Assembly (NCBI GenBank): GCA_037577475.1
Contig: CM075184.1
Coordinates: 13,705,094 to 13,769,093, forward strand
DNA: 64,000 nt
Reading direction: 5' to 3'
Source of the DNA: Chaunax sp. Z400
Lineage: Eukaryota > Chordata > Actinopteri > Lophiiformes > Chaunacidae
Part shown: piece by piece, positions 27,325 through 39,400 of the stretch
Position numbering within the stretch: the stretch's first letter is position 1
Layout of the letters: each line of letters opens with the position of its first letter
Program-made: the position numbers and the translations under genes
The notes under the pieces: model-generated
What the model was told of the DNA's origin: nothing
What the model saw: only the letters and a program-made list of their open reading frames with translations
Database searches by the model: none

Positions 27325-29009
27325 CACTAAATGACTGTAGTTACTGTATGTAGAACATCATCTTTATTTTATTCCTGAGTTGGAGAGTGCTGGAAAAAAA
27401 ATGGCTTTGTGACAGTGTGTGAGACACGTCAAGTTGTATAAGTTATATGAAAATATCCCAGTGTGAAATTAAGAAGTTACAAATTCAATTTTTAGATATC
27501 AAATGATTTCCTTTCAAGGGCAACTCAATAAACACGTCTAAAAGATCAGATAGCTATTTGCCTCCTTAAGAATTCCAAAGATATTTCTTCAAGGATAAGG
27601 ATTCGGAAAACTCATCTATTTGATCAAAACTGTCCATTTCAGCAAAAGCTTAAGAAACACGTTTTGGTTACAGGAAAAAGCAGTTCCACTCTGGTGCCTT
27701 ATGAATTTCATGATAGGAAGAGCGAAAATGATAAGTGGTCCTTCTCTCTGTTCTTTTCTTTAATAGTGATGAGGTGAAGCTTCACAAACTTCAGATGGAG
27801 ATGAAGGGTCAATATTCTTCACATCATTTGTAAAGTAATCCAAAGACGAAGACGGAAGCTTAATAAACTGAATTAGACTCATCAACTGTTTTCTTAGAGA
27901 AGAACAAGGAACGTATGAAAGAGTTGGGAATGACGAAGAGCGCTGAAAATTTACAGCAAACATTGTTAAGAACATAGATCGGGTAGATAGATACCGCATT
28001 GGGTAGTACTACAATACCATTTCCTTTCCATGTCATTTGAGAAGAAAAAAACAAAAAAACACAAACAGAGAAAGCATGTATGCCGTCTTTGATGGATGCA
28101 GTGATGTGTAATGGAAGCTCCTGAAACAGACACACAAATAACTGGAGAGATATTTCATCCAGAACTTCATTCAAATCTGAGATAATATGACAAAATAAAG
28201 AGAAGCGAAAACAACCAGAGAGCAAACAAAAACACAACAAATCAATCAGAAGCAACATTGCTGGCGGCTGTATACACATCACATCAGGTCTGGTGTCTTC
28301 AAAGACTTTCAGAGCGAGCCGTGCAAAAACTCCATTAACTCCTGACAAAGGACGCAAATGAATCCCAACATGTGGTGGAGTGGAATTAAAGAGACCATCT
28401 CTAATCATGACAAACATGAGGTGATGACTCCGAAGTGCATGTATACACACACACACACACAGTAGGATGAATGGAGATAACTCGTCAACCAAACACCCAA
28501 AAATGAAAGCAATTGACAAACACACAAGAACAAAAGACCCCAAATAAGGATTGTCTTTACAAAAGTGAGGCTTTAACAGCTTCTCCTGTATGTGTCATTG
28601 ATTCTCTTCCAATCTCCCTGTCTTGAATCCTCTCCAACTTCTCCTTAAGTCTGTACTGAAATGTTCTCAGTGAAGGGTAGCACGGGGTTTTGCACAGACA
28701 GCTGTGCCAGCGTCTGCAGAAATGACAGCTAAGGCCCGAGGACTTTGGCTGGCTGCGCCTGACGAGTTGGATCCAAGCACTCTCGCCACACCGGTCTGCT
28801 ACAGCCTGCAGGTGAACTGTCTTCAGTACCATATGGAGTTTGGGGAAAATTAACACTGATATAAGGAGAACAGTGTAACAGTGGAGAGGTGAAAGGTAAT
28901 ATTTTAGCTTCCCCATTTATATCAATGGGTGTAGAGTCAATCATTCATCATATTATATAAATCTCATCATTCATTTACAAAAACAACACCAACAACAACA
29001 AGGCTGTGG

Positions 29010-29077
<68 letters not shown>

Positions 29078-32000
29078 GATACATGTTGCCGCACAGATCG
29101 ATCACTGTGTTATGTTCACACCTTAAACACACCTTTGCTCTGAGAGGTTGGTGAATGCTTTTCATCGTGACATAAGAATCAAAGATCAACGCAGAAACAT
29201 CAGTTTATAACTATATCATGACTGTAGTCTGTCCCGCAGACAGCTGTCTACCATTGTAGTAAACAACAAGGTGCTCAGTTCATCTGTGTAAAAACACATG
29301 TGGGTTTCTGTAAACACATAATAAGTAAGTCATTTTTTTTAAGTCTGATATGAAATCCAACTCGGGAGTCTTGCCCAGGAAGCAAAGGATGGTTGCCATA
29401 CTGAAAGGAATCAGTCAATCCGTAGGCAGAGCAGTCGATGCATCACATTCTACATCTTTCATCAACCTAAATGAAGTTTCATTTAACTGGTGGAGCAGTC
29501 AACAAGTGTCCAAGCCTGACTTGTTGAAGTACAAAATACAAATATCGCCTTTTCTATCAAGAGCTATAATAATTATTCTGCATTAGATCAAATCTGCCCC
29601 TTCACAGTGGGTGAAGACGGGCACCCAGGAGGTAACCTGAGGAAACCAGATTTAGCTTGCTTAGCTAGAGATTAGTGAGATATGCCCATTTTAAAAGGCT
29701 AATTAAGAATTGATGGGATTAGGAAGTCACTTCTGTTGTCAGCAATTACATTTGAGCAGGATTTTTACTTAGTGTAATGAGAGGGAAAAAATGAACCCCA
29801 ATAGTAGATAAATACATTTCACACTAATATTTAAAAGCTTATCTGAAAAGTAATATAGACTGAAATGTATATTAAGAGGCCAATGGACCTAATATTTTTT
29901 TTATAATTTTTACATTTTTTATGTCATGATTAGTGCCGCTTAAAATAGTTAAAGCAAAATGTCGAAACTTTATTTGACAAAATTTGAACTTTGGAATCAT
30001 TAGAAACCCTCATCATATTTAGAATTTACTACTAATAATGGTTAATAATAATAAATAATCTAGTTATAATGCTAAACACTAATGTTCATATGCTTATGAA
30101 ATGCATCTTTTCCCTTTTTAAATAATTGTTTATTTATAATTCTTATTACTCATTTCTATACATGAATAATGCAAAATGTGAACACACTGTTATTAAAAAA
30201 AAAAAATTCTAACTGAAACAGTTATCACCACAATCAGTATTGGAAAATATCTTCAGGTTAAAACAATTAAACAAAATGAAAACATTTGGACTGAAAATAC
30301 AATTAAATGAATAAGTGAAAATCCACTCACCTGTGGATATGGGAACATACCTAGTGCCAACTGTGTATAGAAGAAAGCATAAATCAGTGCTCTTATTCTC
30401 CTTGAGACATTTGAAATAACACAAAACACGATACGGCTGAATCAGTATTGAATCTATGTTTGTAAACTCTGTAAACCCCAATACAAACTAATGTAATCCA
30501 GTCAAACAGCCCCTTCATTAAGTTTACATTTAAACATTTTTATTATAGGCAGTTGAAGTAACTTTATATTTTTATGCTGTACCTAATATTTTACTTACAC
30601 CTCCTCATAGATACTGTGAATATATGTGTACAATGCATATTCTTTACATTCTAATGTGACAATAACAACACAAGCCTTAAAAAGGTGTTGCAGAGTTAAG
30701 TCAACGCTGGGACAGACGATATGTTTCAGAAAAGGTAGAATTTCTTGTATGGCTGCTGCTTTAATAACCCCCCACCCCCACCCCACGATTACCACCTGTG
30801 GAGAACAAAATAGAGGGATAAAGAGGAGGACAGGATTGTGGGACGGTTCTATGTGCTGTGTGTATGTGTGTTATTTTGGCTGGGGGGGTGGGGGTGGGGG
30901 GCGGTTGGGTGACAGCTCTCCCTGACATTTGGCAATTCACTTGGGGTGGGCATTTTTCATCTTGGTCAAGGGCAGCTTATTGGCAGCATTGCGTTATTAA
31001 AATGTCAAAATGCTCACGGTCTCTCCTTGAACATAAATAGAATAACTATTAGGCTAAAGATCAATCCAAATGGAGTGGGACTGCATGCCATTTCATTTAG
31101 CTTAATGCACACATCCACAGCTAGAAATAAAGGGAACAGGGCCAGGGGGCGCCCTGTTATAAAACTTTATCTTTATCACACAAAGATCATGTCAATAATT
31201 CTGACATGGCTTCTTCCCTGTAAACTCATCCATTATTGTTATAATTATGATGCTATTAAACAATATTGACAAACAAAGGCAAGGCAGATGCCCAAATCAT
31301 TTGTTATACAGCAGAGGGAGAGCTGTGGACAGAAACAGATGGAGAATCAATAACACCAGTGGGAAGACAAGAGGCCAGGGAAGTGTAACACTGAAATTGA
31401 AACGTTACTTGAAAACGGAGGGTGTCAGTCAAGCATACGTTCAACGCTATCAGGAGGGGTGAAGAGAGATACTGATGCACACACACACACACACACACAC
31501 AAACACAAGGATACAAACAAACACATATGAGGAACAGTCAATAAGCAACAATGATTTTAAAGTGTATGACACCTACCTGTGTAAAAACTAAAAATAAATG
31601 AACCATTTCCTCTCCACAAATTCTGCACAATTCTCTTTGTGTACATACTGCAGATACAGCATGAAACCATTTTTACATTGTCGTACCTCCATTAAAGAGA
31701 TTCCCACACTCCAGACATCTGCGTGGATACCATACTGCTCTCCTGATATCCTCTCTGGCTGTGGAGCAAAAACATCACAAACTGTAAAGACAAAGTTAGA
31801 CGTCCTGATTCTCATCTCTTCACTGATGCAACTTTAAAATCGTTAGACATGAATATTAACTTCAATGAAACACTCACCGCCATGTATGCATTAGTTCCCA
31901 CATAGGTTTTGGCAATAGAATTCACCAACTGCAAATAAAACAAGCACGAAAAACTCAGGATCCATCGCCACAGATACTTTTCATTGAAGAAAGACAAAAA

Positions 32001-33357
32001 AAGGTCAAATGCACCTGGGCCCTCTTGAGAAAGTAACTTAGGTGTTTACAAGTATTTAGCAATACTAAGGTATGTTTTTCATATTGTAGAGAAGAACTAG
32101 AGTTTTAAGACTTGTCTGTGTGACTTGTCACATAATTTTTATTTCATTATATCTTTTTAATGATAAATCTGAGAAAAGTTACATTTTCAAAATTGAAAAA
32201 ATAAATAAATAAAAAGCTTTAAATTCACAAGATATCACAAAGCACCTCTCCAGTACATGGGAGACGTGGACGTTCAGAAAACCTTCATCTGAGACAAATC
32301 CTGCTCACAGAATGAGCCTAAACTCAACTTGTAACCATGGAAACAAAAAGAAAATGCAAACAATTAAAGTTTTTAAATAGCAGAAGGCTCCACTCGGTGG
32401 TTGTTGTGTGTAGAGTGTGTAGTGTGTAGTGGTGCAATAAATAGTGTCTGAGATCTGCTCTTGTACTCATGGAAATGAAAAACATTTAAATATCAAAAAT
32501 GTCTCAATGGCAAAAGGCTCCACTTTACATTAGGGCTGGTGTTCGTACAAGGTTTTGTGAAAAAATAGTGGAACAGTTTTTGAGTCATGTTCCAGAAACA
32601 AAATGTAACGTAGAAAAGGACAGACCCATCCCTTTATCACCTTCCTCGCTTGATTCATGGTGGGAGGTAATAAGTCAACGGCAGACAAATAAATAATCGT
32701 GCTCTCAATATAAATTCAGAATATTCAACTGATCATAATCTGTACATATAACCTTTACGGACCTCTACTTTACTGCTCTACAGTAGGGAATAAAAAGACA
32801 TGAGCTGGAACAAACTTACTCTACTACTACAAATCTACTGAAATGTCAGCTTGATATTTCGGGCTGCTCTCAACCTTCGCACAAGGGAACAGGAGTCAGA
32901 CAAGGAGACTTTAGTGAGTTCATGTGTTGTGTTTGTGGAAACAAAGGTACATGCCATCAATGACAGGACTGTGATAATGAGTGTCTGTTCCCTTATGGCT
33001 GTTTTTTTTTTTTTTTAGCATGCCCTATAGTGTGGGAGGGGGGGATGTATATGTGACAGAGAGATAAACAAACTAGAGCTAAAAAAGAGGGAGGACAAGT
33101 CAATGTTGGTCGTGTTACACATGCAGGGCGTAAAAATTCACCTTGGAGCTTCCAAGGAAGTGGAGGTTAAAAATGAAGAACAATTCATAACAAAACAGTC
33201 CTCGGGGCTGATGATTTGGGGAGCGGTGAAGGTCTGTCCCCCATGATTACAACACAAACACACACTGCAACACACACTCACACACAATGACTAGGCTATT
33301 GTCTGCCACCCACGCTTTCCCCACATCTACTGAATACATATCAATGAGGTTTGGCTG

Positions 33358-33409
<52 letters not shown>

Positions 33410-36400
33410 CATAATTATAAAAAGTGATTTTTTTTTTTAGGCTGCAGAACAATGAAGGGGGGGCGGGTTAATATGAGTGGAAGACCCTTGGGATAGCGCT
33501 GATGTTCAGAGATGAAAATGAATGCCCTGATTGACAGGTTGACCATATGCAGGACTTCTTCTCTTTCCATCCTTTCTCTCGCTATCTCTCTCTTTCTCTG
33601 TCATGCTCTCTCACACACCCCCCAACACACACACACACACACAAATCAGTGTACCTGTGTGCTGACACCAAAGTCACAAAGCTTGACTTGTCCCCGGGTG
33701 TTCACCAGTATATTGGAAGGCTTGACATCTGCAGAGACAAACTGCTTAATAGAACGGCCACATCAGCAACTCTGTAGCTTATCTTTATCAACTCTGCTCT
33801 GCTTTTTTTTCTTTTTTTTTTTAATAAACACACAGCCTTCAAACTACCTTACTCACCTCTGTGAAGTATCTTCAGGCTCCACAGATATGTCAGGCCTTTG
33901 ACTACCTAGAGACACAGATTAAAGAGGAGTCAACATTAATTTCAACATGTGGCTCACTAATTAATTCACTTGCTTAATGTGGAGTGGCTGTCTCCGACCG
34001 AACTAATCAAACTCAGCTTCTGGATGGGAAATCATTTCAATAACCCCGTTTACGCTGTCATGGCAAATGTTGCTGAGGTCTTCAGTAGGCTTCCAAGAGG
34101 AATGGGCTGAGACAAGTTTCACCTTTTAATGCAAAAAGTCTCCCTGTTTCATAAATGAGGAATATTCTGTATATTCATATAAATCCTGTATGCAGGAAAG
34201 GAGGATCTGGCCAAGTTTTAAACTTCACATTTCAGAGTAACGGTGTGGATTTTGTCCTGAGTGTGATACAGTTACTGAGTTTTTCATAGGCCGGTGTCCC
34301 AAAAAGTTGCTTCGCTGGTGTGCTGTCGAGAAGCTTGGAACTGTGTTACCCAAGGACTTCTGTTATCAGTGCTATGAAAGAGTGGGTTATGAAGTGAGGG
34401 CTGTGGCAGCATTCTGAATAATAAAGATCAATTACATATAGCGCTGTGTGACTACTTCTTATGGACAGGAACTATGGTTTTTACCTGAATGTGTTTGTTG
34501 CCCTACAAATCTCTCTCCACCAAGGGCACGTACTTCAACTCATTCAATACAGGTAAAGGTGAGAACCTACCTGCCCCAGGAGGAGCAATTCTGCTATCTT
34601 TAAAACATTTTTGTTATAACAGACAGAAATCAGCAGTTCAGGTGTGACATCTGCACAATGAATATTTGGATGGTGCAGACTATGGCGGTGAAGAGTTGCT
34701 CATTCAAGCTCTCGATTTCTGGTCAATCTTCATTAAATTCCACAGATTTGGTCCCAAGCTTTGGGCAGTCATTCAAGCAACCAAGACAATGTTTCTTTTT
34801 CTGCAGGGTTGAGTGAAGCGATTAAGAAGCTCCTCAGTATTGAGATGTACCTTCTTCATAATAAAAGAAATGTATTGAGTTTGTTGGGGCACATAAAATG
34901 CATTTTTGTGGCATCTCTTTACACCAGGGTAACAGACAGAGCATTTTTGTTTTGTTTTATGAAGTAGGAAGAAAATGAGAGCCGCTTGTTCTTCACTTTT
35001 GTGCAGCCCTCACATATGACTATGGCTTGATTCATACCTCAGCCATCATGCAATAATTTTAATTTTGTTTAAGTATCATTCATGTCCCAATGAATAATAT
35101 TGCTTCATGGTGATTTCTTCATTTAAGGGATGTGAGACGTGACTCTAGCCTGCAGGCTCCTGTCATCCGTGTCTGATGCACATCAACCTCTGAGATAAAT
35201 AAAGGAATCACAAAAGCTCTCTGAAGTCCTGCTGCCTCAAAAGGCGCGAGTACAACAACTCCAATATGCAGCTTCACTCACACCTTCTGTGGAGCCTTTC
35301 CTTCTGTGATAATTAACAACTACCACAGCAGAAAGGACAGGAAGCTGTGAATTAGAATTAACACTGATTAAATAGCTTTCATTGTTTGATTACGGACAAA
35401 GTTAAAGGGGGGGAGACAGAAAAGAGAAAGTTTAGATGTGAAGGATAATGAGTGTGGAAATGAGAAATGCATTTATCAGCATCAAGGCCATTTCTATCAA
35501 AATGATAGTTTTAACTGAGAGTAGAAAGGAGGGGAGAGAAGGAGAGATGAGAGGATAAGGGGAAAACAACACTGACTTTGTGTCACTTCACCAAATAGAG
35601 GCTAATTGGAAAATTCACACCTGTGGTTTTCTTTTCTTTTATTTCATTAATAAAAATGAGTTTTCTCGTCAGACCTGTTCAACAAATAACAGGTCAACCA
35701 GAAAACTATGACTGCCAGGCATAGATCACACTCTAATAGACTACACATTTAACTAAACTCGAAAAAACACCTCTCGAGCCAAATTCTTTCAAATTAATCA
35801 ACTAATTAAACTAACAAACTACTTATGGGTAGATTTTGAGTATTTAATGAAAACTTACTGCTACTGCGATCCTCCCCAGGACGTGCTCTGGAATTCTTTT
35901 GTACACGTCTAGAGAACCACCTGCAAAAGACAAATGATTTTTTCATATTATCATTTATTATAACTTATCTCCTTGCTGCCTTTTTGGTGCAACACAGAGC
36001 CAAATTCATGTTGCCCATGCAAATAACAACACTCCACAATATCCAGACAACTGACAAAAAAATAGTTGCTTGCGATTTGAATGCAGATCCAGCATTTCCT
36101 ACATTTTTTTGTTAAAATTGTGGAAATTTACAATCCTGTTTCCAAAAAATTTGGGACGCTGTGTAAAATGTAAGTAGAAAGAGAATGTTATGATTTGAAA
36201 ACATTGAAACCCCATATTTAATTGGAAATAGTATAAAGACAACATATCAAATGTTGAAAATGAGAAATTTGATTGTTTAAAAAAAAAATTATATGCCCAT
36301 TTTGAATTTGATGCCAACAACACGTTTCAAAAAAGTTGGGACAGTGGCAACAAAAGAAAGGAAAAGTTGTAAAATGCTAAAAGAAAACACCTGGTGGAAC

Positions 36401-39400
36401 ATCTCGAAATTAAAAAGGTTAACTGGAAACAGGTTAATAAGAAGATTGGGTATAAAAAGAGCATCTCAGAGAGGCTGAGTCTTTCTGAAGTAAAGATGGA
36501 GGGTTCACCAAAAAAAGCTGAGCTGGAAAATGTTTCTCAACGTAAAATAGCAAAGAATTTGGGGATTTCATCGTCTACAGGAACAATATCATTAAAAGAC
36601 TCTGAGAATCTAAAGAAATCTCTGTACACAGGGGACAAAGCTAAAAACCAACACCAGACCACATTGTGCACATATTACATCAGCATGCCTCCGTGGTAAA
36701 AGAGTCTGGGTGCTAAACTGGCCTGCCTGCAGTCCCGACTTGTCACCCATTGAAAATGTTCAGCACATTAAGTGTAAAATATGACAAAGGAGACCCCAAA
36801 CTCTTGAGCAGCTGAAATCCTACGTCAGGCATGAATGGGAAAACATTCCACCTTCAAAATGACAGCAGTTGGTCTCCTCAGTTCCCAAACAGGTGTTGTT
36901 AAAAGAAGAGGTGATGCAACACAGTGGTAAACATGACCCTGTCACAACTTTTTTGAAATGTGTTGCTGGCATTAAATTCTAAATGAGGATATCATTTTCA
37001 AAAACAATAAAAAATTTCTGTTCCAACATTTGAAATGTCTTTGTGCTATTTTCAATTACATATTTATTTTATTGATATGACAAATAAATGCCAAGTAAAT
37101 ACAAAGTCATTGGTGTTTCCTTATGCAGTCCATTTCTAACAACACTGAATTCTTTTAGGCAATAATCAAGTACAACTGGAAAAGAGTGCTCAAAGAAAAG
37201 TTTTATGAGGAAAAGAGGTTAGATAGACTTTGCTGACAAGCTGGCAAATGTGTGAAACAGGGGAATCACTGCATTAACACACACTTGGACAAACACATAT
37301 CACACACAAATCTAAAAACATAGGCAGTCTCCTATCTCACACCAGTCTAGACACACAAATACAAACGCACCTACAAATGCACTTAAGTCAAGATTCATCA
37401 CACCCTTGTAGCTTTTAGCACACAGGCATGATAAACAGCTCACAGCGATAAGTCTTTCTCTTGAACTGCTGAAGTGTAAATGGATACACAGTAGAGACAG
37501 GAGAGTTCCCTGAAGTCTCTTCTACACAGCTGTGGCGAGCAAAGATAAAAAAAAAATTTAAAAAAAGGTGATCTACTGGCATCTGGTGCAGAGAAAACTC
37601 ACCGTCCATAAATTCTGTGCATATGGATATCCTGTTCTCTACAAAGAAGGCACTGAAGAAAGTGATGATGTAGGGTGAATCGCACTGCAATCAAGGAAAG
37701 AGACAATGTGATCGTTAAAGATGACGCCAAAATATTCATACAAAACTATTTGATCATACATTAGCCTTATTATGAATTTTAGCAAAAGGCGATCATGTGA
37801 TCAGAGTGCAAAAATGTCACAGCGGCACTATCATGATGCCTAAGAGCTCGTCCGTCAACAGCAGCTGTTTTTGTTTGGAAAGAAACTTTTATTTATGATT
37901 CCACACACAGTTCATGTGAAGAAGGCCATCAGTGCCAAAGGGGACGGTTATCAGTAAACTCACATGCCTAGTCCATGTGTATGCTGCCTGTTTGTCCATG
38001 TGTGGCTGATCCTTGGCTTACATCGTAAGACCAGAGGTGATAAATGACACTTCGTTAGTTAGATCCGTGGTTTATTAACAATGTAGATCTGTAGATCTGG
38101 TTGGACAGGAATAGTCGGAGGACTAAAGATACATCCTTTTGGTAACATGGGACAGATTGAATCAATCAAAACCAACCTTGTAGAGAATTTCTAATTCTGA
38201 CATGATCTGCTTCTGTAATTCCACTGTGATATCCAGGGGAATGACCTGCAATCAAACATGAGAAACAGGTACAGTCTTTAATAAAGACATCAGTAACACC
38301 TGTAATGTTCATGTACTGAAGAGGTTGACTAGATTTAGGAATCATGCATTACCTCTGGCAAGGAGGCTATGTTTTCATAGCAGTTTGTTAGTAGAATATC
38401 TCAAACAATTCACAAACAAAAGTTTGAGATATCACAATCTTTAGTTATCTAATGTGTTATTATAGATTCATATATATATATCTATATATATCTATATATA
38501 TATATATATATAGATATATATCTATCTATATATATATATATATATATATATATCTATCTATATATATATATATATCTATCTATATATATATATATATATA
38601 TATCTATATATATATATATCTATAGATATATATATATAGATATATATATATCTATATATATATATATATCTATATATATATATATATATATATAGATATA
38701 TATATAAACAATCAATTTAGATTCAGATATACTTGCTGATAATAAATCTTGCCATTTTATCAGTTTCGGCCCATTTGTGTTTGCGGGGAACAATGAAGCC
38801 TTGGTGGAGGTCTGAGCTCTCCAAGTGCCCTTCTAATTTAAGAGTAGTATCACCAACATGGAGGAGTTCTCACCTTGACCGCTAAAACTCGCCTTCCAAG
38901 AAGATGGTACGCTCTAGAGGGACAAAACAGGAGGTGATATGAAACTAAATTGAAGAAAGCTGTTTATTTGAATAGTAACTTGAATTGTTCTGCTTTCCAT
39001 CTCAGGAGCTCTGAAGAGACCCTTGTCCCATTACATTCATTTACAAGCCTCCAAAACAGATGTCGTTGTTTTGATGTAATTAATGAGGTGATACTGATCA
39101 GACTGATCGAATATTGTCAATGTCATGTAATAATGTACTAAGCATAGTGATAAAGGTGAACTGATGAAACAAAAGGACATAATTAACAACCAAATGAATG
39201 GCTCTGAGCAATACTGTCAGCATGGCAGAGGTCAAAGGCTGCCGATGCAGTCAGCGCTATTGCAAGCAGTTTCCAGACAGAGTTTTGAGTTGCAGGGAAA
39301 GCAGCAGTCACAGACCGGCCCCATAATGATTTAATTATCAAACATCTTAATGCCAAACATCGGCTTTAGTTACAGCCGTTGAAGGTTAGTTTACGGCATG

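Larger units (their letters stand above)
25650..30330. other. map2k5 intron between exons 18 and 17 (4.7 kb)
   Basis: Contains the (CA)32 and (GT) runs and two adjacent minus-strand open frames (27860-28543 and 28557-28916) of unknown status. 29880-30200 is very AT-rich. Confidence 0.7.

Noticed and set aside
32499..32696. 65-codon frame starting MSQWQKAPLYIRAG
   Set aside because: Looks protein-like at first, but no family match, no splice sites in a consistent frame, and the segment lies next to repeat family C.
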